Positions 37,290 to 45,363 of a stretch of DNA of 64,000 nucleotides are shown here, piece by piece (positions within the stretch are counted from its first letter, which is position 1; each line of letters opens with the position of its first letter). The stretch covers positions 1 to 64,000 of the forward strand of contig DATMGH010000006.1 of assembly GCA_035555675.1 (NCBI GenBank). The letters are read 5' to 3'. This stretch comes from Solirubrobacter sp035555675 (lineage in GTDB: Bacteria; Actinomycetota; Thermoleophilia; Solirubrobacterales; Solirubrobacteraceae). The position numbers and the translations under genes are program-made. Under the pieces are notes generated by a model. It had not been told where the DNA came from and made no database searches. It saw only the letters and a list, made by a program, of their open reading frames with translations.

Positions 37290-38240
37290 TCAGTCGCCGG
37301 CCGCGGCGCCGTCAGCGTCGTCGGACGCGAAGTAGTCGAGGTCCAAGCGCTTGAGCCGGAACGTCCGCGCCACCGAGACGCCGACGTCGTGATCGATCAT
37401 GAGCTCGGCCAGCTCCTTGCCGTCGACCAGGATCACGCGCGGGGTCACGTTGTCGGCGTACTCGATCGCTTCCTTCGAGAACCCGGATGTGGTGATGAAG
37501 ACGCCCTTGGTGGCCCGCTGACCGTGCAGCGCACCGAAGAACTTCTGGATCTCGGGCCGGCCGACGACGTCCCTCCAGCGCTTGGCTTGAACGTAGATCT
37601 GGTCCAGGCCGAGGCGATCTTCGCGGATCACGCCGTCGACGCCACCGTCGCCGCTCTTGCCCAGCCGCTGGGCGGCGCCTTCACGTGTGCCCCCGTACCC
37701 GATCGCGGTGAGCACGTCGAGGACGAGTTGCTCGAAGAACTCCGGCGTCTGCTCGGAAACGCGCTCGAGGACCTCAGCAGAGAGCGCAGCGCGCAGCTCT
37801 CGATATGCGGACTCGACGCGCTCCTCCGGCGTCTGCTCATCCAACGCATCGGTCGTCGGCGCTGCTGCCGCCGCGGGCGCATCGCTCGTATCGCCCTTGG
37901 CCTCCTGGAACTGCTTGAGCTCAGGAAACTGCGCGAGCACTTTGAGATCGATCCGGATCGGATTGGACTTGAGCACGTCGCGGCCGCGCTCGGTGATCCG
38001 GTAGACCGACCGCTTCGGACGTTCGAGCAGCCCGGTTCGGTAGAGGTAGGTCGTCGCCCAACCGACCCGGTTGGAGAACGTCTTCGCGCGCCCGCTCGGA
38101 AGCAGCTCAGCCAGCTCGTCATCGGACAGGTTGAACTCCGCGGCGAGCTGCGCGCGCACCTGCTTGATCGGATGGTCCTGGCCATCCTGCATCGCGACCA
38201 ACAGGGGACGCATCAAGGTCTGGAAGTCCGGGATCGGCAC
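37290..38240 (-). CDS. mrr: Mrr-type restriction endonuclease
   Basis: 316 residues from GTG, which stands 7 nt after a TACGCT box. The N-terminal ~100 residues are the Mrr_N winged helix (HPIKQVRAQLAAEFNLSDDE, VYRITERGRDVL). The C-terminal PD-(D/E)XK nuclease core shows GKSGDGGVDGVI and QIYVQAKRW (Asp...QxK). Mrr enzymes cut DNA carrying certain methylation. It is a defence gene at the left end of the accessory region. Confidence 0.9.
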   Translation of the reverse strand: MPIPDFQTLMRPLLVAMQDGQDHPIKQVRAQLAAEFNLSDDELAELLPSGRAKTFSNRVGWATTYLYRTGLLERPKRSVYRITERGRDVLKSNPIRIDLKVLAQFPELKQFQEAKGDTSDAPAAAAAPTTDALDEQTPEERVESAYRELRAALSAEVLERVSEQTPEFFEQLVLDVLTAIGYGGTREGAAQRLGKSGDGGVDGVIREDRLGLDQIYVQAKRWRDVVGRPEIQKFFGALHGQRATKGVFITTSGFSKEAIEYADNVTPRVILVDGKELAELMIDHDVGVSVARTFRLKRLDLDYFASDDADGAAAGD

Positions 38241-38247
38241 GGCGGCG

Positions 38248-38253
38248 AGCGTA
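38248..38253 (-). promoter_or_regulatory. -10 box for leaderless mrr
   Basis: On the minus strand TACGCT is followed by 7 nt and the GTG start. No Shine-Dalgarno is present. Confidence 0.4.
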
Positions 38254-38387
38254 CTGGCTCCGCGCTTCGGTTAGCTCCGGCGTTCGTCGGCGTCAAGACG
38301 ACTGCTTCGCAGCTCGCTGCGCTCGGCCCTGACGGGCTCATCTTTCAGGCGGCGGGGACGGTCGGAGGCGTGGCGTACGGTGCACGG

Positions 38388-38591
38388 ATGCCGGTCAAGG
38401 TCCGAGAGGCGATCAGGCAGATCGAGGCCGCGGGGTGGGAGCTCTCGCGTACGCGCGGGAGCCACCGGCAGTTCGGCATCCCGAGCGCGCGGGGCTGGTG
38501 ACGATCGCGGGCAAGCCGTCGGACTCCTTGCATCCGAAGACCCTGGGCGAGCATCATCAGACAGGCAGGGCTCCAGGACGAGGACCGATGA
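38388..38591 (+). pseudogene. hicA: HicA-like toxin gene with two compensating frameshifts
   Basis: Read with frame changes, it gives a HicA mRNA interferase: MPVKVREAIRQIEAAGWELS, RTRGSHRQF with the catalytic His, then HPERAGLVTIAGKPSD in a second frame, then SIIRQAGLQDEDR back in the first frame to a stop overlapping the next ATG. A base seems missing near 38475 and an extra one near 38545; in frame, it stops at 38501. TACGGT lies 6 nt before the ATG. HicA degrades mRNA and is neutralised by HicB. Confidence 0.7.
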
Positions 38592-38745
38592 CCGAACGCC
38601 AGTACCTGATCGTGATCGAAGGCAACCAGGAGGCCGGGTTCTCGGCCTATGTGCCGGATCTGCCCGGGTGCGTGGCTGCCGGCAAGACCGGGAGACCGTC
38701 GAGCGCGAGATGCACGACGTGATTGCCTTCCACCTCGAAGGTCTG
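38588..38745 (+). pseudogene. hicB: HicB-like antitoxin gene, frameshifted
   Basis: The first 35 codons (YLIVIEGNQEAGFSAYVPDL, PGCVAAGKT) are clearly HicB. The expected continuation ETVEREMHDVIAFHLEGL is in another frame from about 38693, and the frame then runs into unrelated DNA. It starts with an ATGA overlap after hicA. It is probably non-functional. Confidence 0.65.
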
Positions 38746-38746
38746 G

Positions 38747-38942
38747 TCACGCGTCCATACCCCAGTGGATGTGGTCGCAGTGATCGCCGTGGGCGAACTG
38801 CGGCGAGCTCGGCGCACGCGCCCTGACGAGTGCCGCGGCAGATCTCGCCGTCGACTGCGCCGATGTCCATCGCGCGGCCGGCCTCGTGGTTGGTGCCCGC
38901 GGGACCGGTTGCGGCGCCGCGGTAGCCACAGCAGCTGGTCAA
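38747..38942 (-). pseudogene. Remnant of a peptidoglycan peptidase-like protein
   Basis: In two frames on the minus strand I read NHEAGRAMDIGAVDGEICRG and then FAHGDHCDHIHWGMDA. These recall the His/Asp zinc motifs of M15-like peptidases. About 30 residues between them are missing and the frame changes. The tail overlaps the hicB remnant. The family assignment is tentative. Confidence 0.4.
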
Positions 38943-39045
38943 CCTGGATGATCGCAGCGACTGGGCGATCCGCGAGGTCAGTGCGGGCCGTGGTATCCCG
39001 AACTGCGTGCGCAGATTGCGGATCGTGCGCGCGTGGTTCCTGGTG

Positions 39046-39447
39046 TCAGCCGTAGAGGTCGACGAGGAGGTCGAAGCGTCCCTTGGGCGGGCTGGTCTGG
39101 GCGGCGTCGCGCTGCGTGGCGTAGGCGATCGCCCGTTGAAGTTGCTCTCGTAGCTCGGCCGGCTGGCCGGCGAGTTGAGCGTGGAAGAACTCGGGTGAGA
39201 AGTCCTGTCCCGGGGCGACGGTGCCGTTTCGGCGAGCGTTGACCATGTCGCTGGCGATCAGCGGCACGAGCGGAGCCTCGCCGGGCTTGAGGCCCGGGGC
39301 CTTGGGTCCGACCGCCTTACCCGCAGGCGCCGAGAGCAGGTCCCAGTCGCCAGCGGTCAACTGCTGCCATCCGGCGTTGTAGGACGAACTGGGGCGAGTG
39401 ACCGAGGCCGGGAAGCCGGCCGCGGATCCCACGGCGCTGATGTTCAT
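39046..39447 (-). CDS. Hypothetical protein
   Basis: 133 residues. ATG was chosen for GGAGG upstream. The N-terminus is MNISAVGSAAGFPASVTRPS; the C-terminal half (FSPEFFHAQLAGQPAELREQ, LQRAIAYATQRDAAQ) is helical. No family recognised. Repeat copy 2 lies about 50 bp upstream of its start. Confidence 0.55.
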   Translation of the reverse strand: MNISAVGSAAGFPASVTRPSSSYNAGWQQLTAGDWDLLSAPAGKAVGPKAPGLKPGEAPLVPLIASDMVNARRNGTVAPGQDFSPEFFHAQLAGQPAELREQLQRAIAYATQRDAAQTSPPKGRFDLLVDLYG

Positions 39448-39494
39448 GACGGAGCCTCCACTGTGGCTGTCCAGCAATGTGCGACAGCCCCTGC

Positions 39495-39550
39495 ATCGGC
39501 CGCACGGCGCAATACCTGTACCGGCGACGCTCGTTTCGCGGCCTCCACAT
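39495..39550 (+). repeat. Direct repeat copy 2 (56 bp)
   Basis: Matches 37187-37244 across its length (shared core CGGCGCAATA, CTGTA, CGGCGACGC, CGTTTCGCGG, CCTCCACAT), with a 2-bp gap and a few substitutions. It is 2.25 kb from copy 1, within the gene-free stretch 39448-39891. Confidence 0.65.
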
Positions 39551-39650
39551 CGACGAGGCGCCGCCCATCCTGGTCGACGGGCTACTCGCCCCGCGCGCAT
39601 GCGAGCTGACTTTCCCGCAAACCCGCCTGCGAAGCGGGGAGCCGGTACAA

Positions 39651-39695
39651 GCCGGACACGGGATTCGAACTCGTGACCTACGGCTTACAAGGCCC
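39651..39695 (-). repeat. tRNA-Thr(UGU)-like 3' fragment, possible att site
   Basis: The minus strand reads CTTGTAA (anticodon loop, UGU) followed by a T-arm with GTTCGAATCC and an acceptor-like GTCCGGC. The 5' half is absent, so this is not a working tRNA. Such 3' fragments are left at the far end of elements that integrate in tRNA genes. It lies beside the AbiE genes and the AICE remnant. Confidence 0.6.
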
Positions 39696-39891
39696 GATTC
39701 GGAGGTAACCCGAGGTCCCGCTTTCGGCCATGAAAGGCCGATTTTGGGACTTGGTTGCTTCACGAGATTGTGCTGATTCGTGTTCGAATGACGGGGGTTT
39801 GGGCACGTTTAGGTGCCTGCCCGTCGGCGAGACCAACCGCCCGCTTGGCGATCGGCTGACTTGGATCGGGCGCGTCTAGGCGCAAGCCGTC

Positions 39892-40746
39892 TTACGTGTC
39901 AATAGCGCCGTCGATCGCCTCGATCAGCCTTTGGACGGCTGAGGCTGCAGCGTGAACGTCCGAGGGTTCGAAGTCGAGCTCGGCGGCCAGGGCGGCGTAC
40001 TGCTCGGGCCAGCCGTCGAAGACCGCGACGGTCGGTGGCCAGGAGTGCTTGCGGCGCAGGTCGAAGATCTCGACGCAGGCGTCGCGCACCCGGGCCAAGT
40101 CGTCGATCAGGGCTTCAAGCATCAGCACGTCGCTGAGATCGCGAAAGCGGTCGTTGGGTGGCGGCTCGGCGAAGACCTCGGTGCACGCGTGCAACTTCTG
40201 GGCGACCTGGTAGCGGACAGCTACGCAGGCGACGTCTTCCGGGCCGCTTATACCGAAGGGGCCGAGTGGAATGGCCGGCACGCGATCGATCTCCTGTCCA
40301 ACGTCTCCCTCGGTCGGCGCGACTTCGAGCTGGACGGTGCCCCAGGAGCGGCCACGGTACGCCAGCTTGAGGTCGAGCTGGATGGCGGTGGTGTTGCGGA
40401 TCGCGCGCGACGGGGTGCGGGTGATCGTGAAGTCGCCGTAGGCGTCGGCGATCGCCTGGTCCACGCGATCGAGCATGTCGCCGCTGTGCTCGCGAAACGC
40501 GGCGTCGTAGTCCTTCGTCGCGCGGGCTTCGAGTCCGAGTCGTAGTTCCATCGCCACACCGCCCTTGAGCGCGAACACGGGATCGTCGTCCTCGTCCCGG
40601 ACCCGCTCGAGGGCGGCCGCGACGACCATGAACGAGATCCAGCGCTGGAGTCGCTGTTGGGCAACGCCGGTCGCCTTTGCGTGCTCGCCGACCCAGCGCT
40701 GCAGGACCTGCACGTTGTGCGGTGGCTTGCCGCGCTCGACGGGCAT
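39892..40746 (-). CDS. AbiEii-type nucleotidyltransferase toxin
   Basis: 284 residues. The NTase motif region FALKGGVAMELRLGLEARAT-KDYDAAF is typical (GG...Kx-D-x-D). RYQVAQKLHAC and DRFRDLSDVLML are the later AbiEii signatures. AbiEii toxins transfer nucleotides, in known cases to tRNA, and block growth or phage infection. The start overlaps the antitoxin stop (TGATG). Type IV toxin-antitoxin pair. Confidence 0.9.
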   Translation of the reverse strand: MPVERGKPPHNVQVLQRWVGEHAKATGVAQQRLQRWISFMVVAAALERVRDEDDDPVFALKGGVAMELRLGLEARATKDYDAAFREHSGDMLDRVDQAIADAYGDFTITRTPSRAIRNTTAIQLDLKLAYRGRSWGTVQLEVAPTEGDVGQEIDRVPAIPLGPFGISGPEDVACVAVRYQVAQKLHACTEVFAEPPPNDRFRDLSDVLMLEALIDDLARVRDACVEIFDLRRKHSWPPTVAVFDGWPEQYAALAAELDFEPSDVHAAASAVQRLIEAIDGAIDT

Positions 40747-41309
40747 CAGGTCGCCCGCCCTTCGGGACGTGCAAGGCGTTTGAGTTCCGCCTCCTCCGTC
40801 TTGCTGATCGCGCCGCGCTGGCGAGCGGTGACGATCGCCTGCTTGATGAGATGCGCGCCCAGGTGGATCTCGATGCCGTCGCGGATCGCGCGCGCCGGCG
40901 TGACGATCGGGATTCCCTCATGACGAGTGACGTCGCGCTCGTCCAGGTCTCGGTGATGGAGCCGGTAGGCGGGCGGGATCTCGCGCGTGATCCGCAAGTC
41001 CTTGCGGACCGTCACGTGGACCTTGGCCGGATTGATGTCGCACAACTCGTGCAAGTCCAGCGCTGTATCGTGGCTAATCACCCCGCCTCCGCGTGGCCAC
41101 AGCGTTGCCTCCATGTACTGATCGAGCCCCGTGACCGGGATCGCCGGAACGCGGTACAGGCCGTACGCGACGCGTTCGAGCGTTCCCCGCTCGGCCATCT
41201 TGCGCAGACGGTCCGCGACCACGTCGACCGCGGCGGCGTCCTCGGCTGTCACGTAGCCGTACTGGCCCACCGCCACATCCATCAACGCGTTGTATCCGGC
41301 TCCAGGCAC
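40746..41309 (-). CDS. AbiEi-type antitoxin / transcriptional autoregulator
   Basis: 187 residues if it starts at GTG 41309, which is 7 nt after the -10 TATCTT; ATG 41282 would give 178. The N-terminal winged helix (QYGYVTAEDAAAVDVVADRL, ERGTLERVAYGLYRV) is followed by the AbiEi core (GVISHDTALDLHELCDI, TVRKDLRITREIP). Known AbiEi proteins bind inverted repeats in their promoter and repress the operon; such a repeat lies just upstream here. Confidence 0.88.
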   Translation of the reverse strand: MPGAGYNALMDVAVGQYGYVTAEDAAAVDVVADRLRKMAERGTLERVAYGLYRVPAIPVTGLDQYMEATLWPRGGGVISHDTALDLHELCDINPAKVHVTVRKDLRITREIPPAYRLHHRDLDERDVTRHEGIPIVTPARAIRDGIEIHLGAHLIKQAIVTARQRGAISKTEEAELKRLARPEGRAT

Positions 41310-41311
41310 GC

Positions 41312-41346
41312 TGCACAAGATAGGACATTTCGACCGGTCTTGTGCA
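41312..41346 (-). promoter_or_regulatory. AbiEi operator: 9-bp inverted repeat over the -10 box
   Basis: TGCACAAGA (41312-41320) and TCTTGTGCA (41338-41346) are perfect inverted repeats 17 nt apart. The -10 of the abiE operon (TATCTT on the minus strand, 41322-41317) overlaps the gene-proximal arm, so binding would block RNA polymerase. Confidence 0.65.
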
Positions 41347-41412
41347 AGTGGCCGTGGGTGGTGGACGTACACACGTTGGAGCTGGACTCGCGGCTGAGTA
41401 GCCCTCGCCTTC

Positions 41413-41524
41413 CGCGAGTACCGCTTTACGATGGGAAGGCAGCTCGCAGGAAGCCTGCACAGATGACCTGGACGATCCAGCAGCTCAACGAGATTCAGCA
41501 AGCGGCCGCCCGCGAGTACCGCTT
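41413..41524 (+). repeat. Two 14-bp direct repeats downstream of int
   Basis: CGCGAGTACCGCTT occurs at 41413-41426 and 41511-41524. A short frame (41463-41552, 29 codons) lies across the second. The position next to the int 3' end suits arm-type or att-region repeats. Otherwise I see nothing between 41347 and 41553. Confidence 0.45.
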
Positions 41525-41553
41525 ACACGATCCCAGCGGGGCGCCTCGGTAGA

Positions 41554-42894
41554 TCATGACGCCTCGCGTTTAGCCTGCAAATCGACGACTTCGACGGATC
41601 GCGGAGGTTCGGGTGACTGCGCCCTTCCGCCGTCGAGCGCTTCCATCCGAGCACGCAGCTGTTCGCGGCGCCGATCGCCGAAGTGCGCACGGTAGACCGC
41701 GCGGGTGACGTTCGAGTTCTTGTGCCGCAGCAGGTCGCGTGCCTCCTCGGCGTCGTCGCAGTCCATGGCGGCGCCGTGGCGCAAGGCGTGGAAGTCGGGC
41801 AGGTCCAGATCGCGGCGCTTCACGTTCGTCGGCACGTACTCGCCCTGGGCGTCGACGACGAGCTGGCCGCGGCGGTCGTGCTCGAACAGCTCGGGAAACG
41901 TCGGGAGTCCTTCCGGCGTCCGCGCCCGCTGTTGCGCTGCGTAGAGGGCGCGCATCACGTTGCGGTAGCCGAGCGGTCGGCCGGTGCGGGTGGCGAACAC
42001 TTAGCGACGCGGCCCGGTCTGCGCCTTCGTCTGCGCCTCGTGCTGCTGGAGCATCAGCGCCGCGGCGCGCGGCAGCGGGAGGACTGCCTTGCTCTCGTCG
42101 GTCTTCAGCGCGACCCGCTGGCCCTGGTGGTCGACCTGGTACGCGAAGCGGATCGTGGCGGCGTTGACGTCGGCGAGCCCGAGGTCCTCCCACCAGAGCC
42201 CGAGCAGCTCGCCTTCGCGGCCCGCGGTGATGCTCGCCAGCCGGAACAGCGTCGACCACGGCTCCGTCGACGCTGCGATCGTCTGCGCCAGCTCGTCCGC
42301 GCTGTAGATGCGCCGTTGGGGTGTAGCGCTGGGCTTCGGCCGCTCGCTGGAGTCCAGCAGCTCGAACGGGTTCTCTCCACGCCAGCGGCAGTGTCGCCGA
42401 GCGAACCTTGAACACGCGGCTGCCGGCCCGCACGATCCCGGTGATCGTCCACTCGGCGAGACCGGCGGCGCGTAGCTCGCGCACCAGGCGCGCCGCGTCG
42501 GTGACGTCGATCGCGTCCACGCGGCGGTTCCCCAGCGGCGCAGATGGTGCTTGATGGCACCCGCGTAGTTCGCCCGCGTCGACGGGCGCAGCTCGACTAC
42601 CTGCTCGGCGAGCCACCGATCGGCCGCCTCGCCGAACTTCAGCCGCGGATTCGCGCTCTCCCGCTCACCGCTGTCGCGGGCGGTCTGCGTGGCGCGGAGC
42701 TGTGCACGGGCGGCGGTGATCCCGCCGTTGACCTTGCGCCAGCGCTGACGACCGTCAGCATCGCGGTAGCCGATCTCCAGCGTGCCGTCCGGGCACCAAT
42801 AGATGCCGTTGTCGTCGGGCAAAGCCACGCGCCGCTTCGGCTTGCCCTTCTTGTCGAGCGGCCACGGCCGCGGTGGTGTCGGACCCGTGCTCAT
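41554..42894 (-). pseudogene. int: Tyrosine recombinase (AICE integrase), broken
   Basis: Pieces in order give a full integrase: RWLAEQVVELRPSTRANYAG (core-binding), then a frame change near 42530 to RRVDAIDVTDAARLVRELRA, a return near 42385, SITAGREGELLGLWWEDL (first catalytic Arg), an in-frame TAA at 42001, and HALRHG...LRHKNSNVTRAVYRAHF (HxxR and Tyr). Two indels and one nonsense mutation indicate loss of function. It overlaps xis by ATGA, as in pSAM2-type elements. Confidence 0.8.
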
Positions 42895-43214
42895 GCCGCG
42901 CGTTCCCCGCGCCGCCAGGCGTCGATGTCCGCGCGCTTGAACCACGCCCTCCCGCCCTTGCAGTCCTGCTCGAAGTGGACCAGCCGCGCCGCCATGGCGC
43001 TGTGCAGCGCGTTGACCGTCGTCCCCGCGTACTCGGCGGCCTCGCGCGTGCACATCCACCGGTCCGGCTCCATGGGCTCCGGTGCTGGCAGATACGGCAC
43101 GAGCAGCTCGGCGAGCTGCCGCAGCCCGCTCTCGTCGCCCGCGATGATCGCCGCGATCGCCTTCCCCGAGCTGCGCGCAGACCCGACCGCCGTGATCGTC
43201 TCGCTCACGTTCAA
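42891..43214 (-). CDS. xis: Excisionase-like helix-turn-helix protein
   Basis: 107 residues. The C-terminal half carries a MerR/Xis-type winged HTH: WMCTREAAEYAGTTVNALHS, then GGRAWFKRADIDAWRR. It lies between rep and int with ATGA overlaps on both sides, the standard place of xis in actinomycete integrative elements. It would direct excision, but the integrase is dead. Confidence 0.8.
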   Translation of the reverse strand: MNVSETITAVGSARSSGKAIAAIIAGDESGLRQLAELLVPYLPAPEPMEPDRWMCTREAAEYAGTTVNALHSAMAARLVHFEQDCKGGRAWFKRADIDAWRRGERAA

Positions 43215-43735
43215 CCTCCCGCCTCGAACTCCATATCCCGAGCAAGTCGCGCCGCGAAGCGCTGCTCACGCGCTCTCGCGGCCGCAGATGCAGCCAACAG
43301 GGCGTCGGCTGCTGTTACATGTCCTGAGCCCGCGAATTCGAATGTCGCCGTTCGCGTCTCGGCGGCCGCGATGGCGCGTTGGGTCGCGTCGGTCGATCGG
43401 GCGAGGATCTGTTCGTGGACGAAGGCCTCGCGCGCCGCGCGAAGGGCCTTGAAGGTCGTGGAGTAGCGGCGGCTCTTGGTGCGGCAGTGACCGCGGTAGC
43501 CGAAGGCGTGCGCGCAGTCGGCGAGCCGCAGGCCGCGACGGGCGGGTGGCCGAGCAGGCCGTGTGGCCGGGCCGATCGAGGAGACGTCGGCGCGGTGCAC
43601 GCGGTCGCCTGAGTCCAGCTCGAGCGCGAGCGCGGTGCCGTCACGCTCGGTTGCATCGCGGTGCAGCTGCGCGACCCGGCCCGTGTGTGCGATGCCGTCG
43701 CGGAGCAGCACGCGAACGGGCTCGTCGGAGCCCAT
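43211..43735 (-). CDS. Replication initiator (RepSA-like) C-terminal remnant
   Basis: 174 residues. HAFGYRGHCRTKSRRYSTTF followed by KALRAARE closely recalls the C-terminal end of RepSA-type initiators of AICEs, which are usually above 400 residues. The N-terminal ~60 residues (VRVLLRDGIAHTGRVAQLHR) do not look like Rep. The frame is intact but the protein is too short to initiate replication by itself. It may be a fusion after deletion. Confidence 0.65.
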   Translation of the reverse strand: MGSDEPVRVLLRDGIAHTGRVAQLHRDATERDGTALALELDSGDRVHRADVSSIGPATRPARPPARRGLRLADCAHAFGYRGHCRTKSRRYSTTFKALRAAREAFVHEQILARSTDATQRAIAAAETRTATFEFAGSGHVTAADALLAASAAARAREQRFAARLARDMEFEAGG

Positions 43736-43740
43736 GGCGC

Positions 43741-43992
43741 GCCGTGCGCGTCACCCGGCCCGCGCGGACACGGGGCAGCTCGCAATCCGTCCACGCCCGC
43801 CACCACGCGCGACGAATCCGCGCCGCCTACAGCGCCCGCACCAGCCAGTGCCGCACGACCGGCACGGCCAACAGACCCGCGCAGACGACGATCACCAGCG
43901 CGCCGGCCACCGCATCGCCGACCACACCGGCGAGAGGGCGCTGCGCGACGACGAGCACCACGACCAGGGCCAGCTCCAGGCGGCAACGCTAC
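43741..43992 (-). pseudogene. Remnant of an FtsK/TraSA-like translocase N-terminus
   Basis: On the minus strand one frame reads LVVVLVVAQRPLAGVVGDAV and VIVVCAGLLAVPVVRHWLV, two hydrophobic helices, then a stop, then AARIRRAWWRAWTDCELPR. This resembles the membrane anchor and following Trp-rich segment of AICE TraSA proteins. The ATPase part is gone. Assignment rests on position and style. Confidence 0.4.
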
Positions 43993-44423
43993 AGCGCGCC
44001 CGCGACCCCGATGACGAGCGCACCGAGCTGCTCGTCCCAGCGATCCCGCCGCATCACCGTCAGCTCACCGGTCATCAGGGCCGCCGCCTTCTCCCGCGCG
44101 TTCACCGAGCGGATCGACGCCGCGCGGAAGGCCATCCCGTTGCGGTCGTCCATCTCCCACGCCTGCGCGGTCATGCCCTCGACGCGGACCATCTCGCCCT
44201 GCTTGACGCCCGGGTCGCCCGCGACCGTGACACGGATGATCTCGGCCTCGCCGTCGCCGAGTGCGACGACCTGCACACGTGACAGGACCTCGCCGTTCTC
44301 GTCGACCCGCGGCGCCGACGCCTCCCGCGGCTTGCCCTTCTCGAACTTCAGGAGCCGCTCGGCCTCGGCGACCACGAGGAACTGAAGTCGGCTCGTATCG
44401 ATCGGCAGACGCATCCGCCTCAC
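43989..44423 (-). CDS. SCO3933-family AICE regulatory protein
   Basis: 144 residues. LPIDTSRLQFLVVAEAERL, VQVVALGDGEAEIIRVTVAG and GMTAQAWEMDDRNGMAFRAA match a small protein found upstream of traSA in many AICEs (SCO3933-like). It is a single-domain beta-rich protein of unclear biochemical role. It is the first gene of the rep-xis-int series here. Confidence 0.7.
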   Translation of the reverse strand: MRRMRLPIDTSRLQFLVVAEAERLLKFEKGKPREASAPRVDENGEVLSRVQVVALGDGEAEIIRVTVAGDPGVKQGEMVRVEGMTAQAWEMDDRNGMAFRAASIRSVNAREKAAALMTGELTVMRRDRWDEQLGALVIGVAGAL

Positions 44424-44442
44424 CTCCCGTTGGTTACCTGAT

Positions 44443-44584
44443 CTCTGGGACGCTCCGTCGTAGCGACGAGTCGACCGACGTCCGCTGGATCCCGCTAGCT
44501 GAACTCGGCTCTATGCACATCCATCTCACGACGCGACTGCGTTTGCAGCGCTACCTCGACACCCGGGCGCCATACATCGGCTAG
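44443..44584 (+). pseudogene. NUDIX hydrolase C-terminal fragment
   Basis: The plus-strand frame reads SDESTDVRWIPLAELGSMHI, TTRLRLQRYLDTRAPYIG to a stop. This is the C-terminal part of NUDIX proteins that accompany AICEs. The catalytic Nudix box is absent. Confidence 0.55.
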
Positions 44585-44664
44585 GCCTGAAGGCGCGACT
44601 CGGCGACGGCCCAGCATGCATTCACCGCGCAGCTGGGCAGCCTGCGCACGGCGGACGGATGAAG

Positions 44665-45363
44665 CTATGGTGCCTTTTCGCCTTCGGTGAGCGCCTCGGC
44701 ACGCGCACCGGCGACCATTTCCTTCCATCGCCCGACCGGGTCGACATCGCCAGCGCTCGGCCCGTCGAGTCCGGGGCATTCCTGGCAATGAGAGCATGTC
44801 GCGGAGTCGCCCGCGGCCGCGATCGTCCCGTCCGCGATGATCTCCGTCGTCGTCACTTGTTGATCGCGGTACCACGTGTAGGTGAAGTCGGGATTCGCGG
44901 TGATAGCGAGATGCCCATTCGGCCCGAACGATTCAGGGACGCTCCGGCATTCGACGCCGTCGTAAGTCTCGCCAGGGAGGTGGTCGCACTCGAGATGGCC
45001 TGCGCCGCAGACCGAGCAGTGCGTCGTGACGTTCATTGCCACGCTCGTCGCCCACGGTTGGTGCAGCGCGTAGATCGGGCAACGCAGCGTGTACGCCTCC
45101 GGTCCTGGGGTCCAGAAGCATCCGGCTGTGTTGCTGAGTAGCGCGCCGAGCCGATGCGCTCGGGCGAACAGGTCGGCGTTGGCGGGGCGATCGTGAAGGA
45201 ACGCCTCGACCAGGTCGGCGATCGCCTGTCGTGCGTGCTCGGGCCCGGACTCATCGTCGTTGCGCAGGGCGATGTCGGCCGCAAGCTCGGCCCGCAGCCC
45301 CCGGCGACGAAGGAACGCTGGTGTCAGCACCTGGCCCGACTCATCGACCTGCACAAGGCTCAT
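44665..45363 (-). CDS. Cys-rich hypothetical protein, paralogue of its upstream neighbour
   Basis: 232 residues. The central motif CSVCGAGHLECDHLPGETYD and the C-terminal CSHCQECPG suggest zinc binding. The N-terminal helix IADLVEAFLHDRPANADLFA aligns with the neighbour's. ATGA overlap with the 45360-46079 gene shows coupling. I recognise no family. Confidence 0.6.
   Translation of the reverse strand: MSLVQVDESGQVLTPAFLRRRGLRAELAADIALRNDDESGPEHARQAIADLVEAFLHDRPANADLFARAHRLGALLSNTAGCFWTPGPEAYTLRCPIYALHQPWATSVAMNVTTHCSVCGAGHLECDHLPGETYDGVECRSVPESFGPNGHLAITANPDFTYTWYRDQQVTTTEIIADGTIAAAGDSATCSHCQECPGLDGPSAGDVDPVGRWKEMVAGARAEALTEGEKAP

Noticed and set aside
39651..39740. Complete tRNA gene
   Set aside because: Only the anticodon loop and T-arm side fit. 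No D-arm or matching acceptor 5' strand is present upstream on the minus strand.
41418..41552. 29-codon open frame as a gene
   Set aside because: It is short, has no ribosome site, and one of the 14-bp repeats lies within it.
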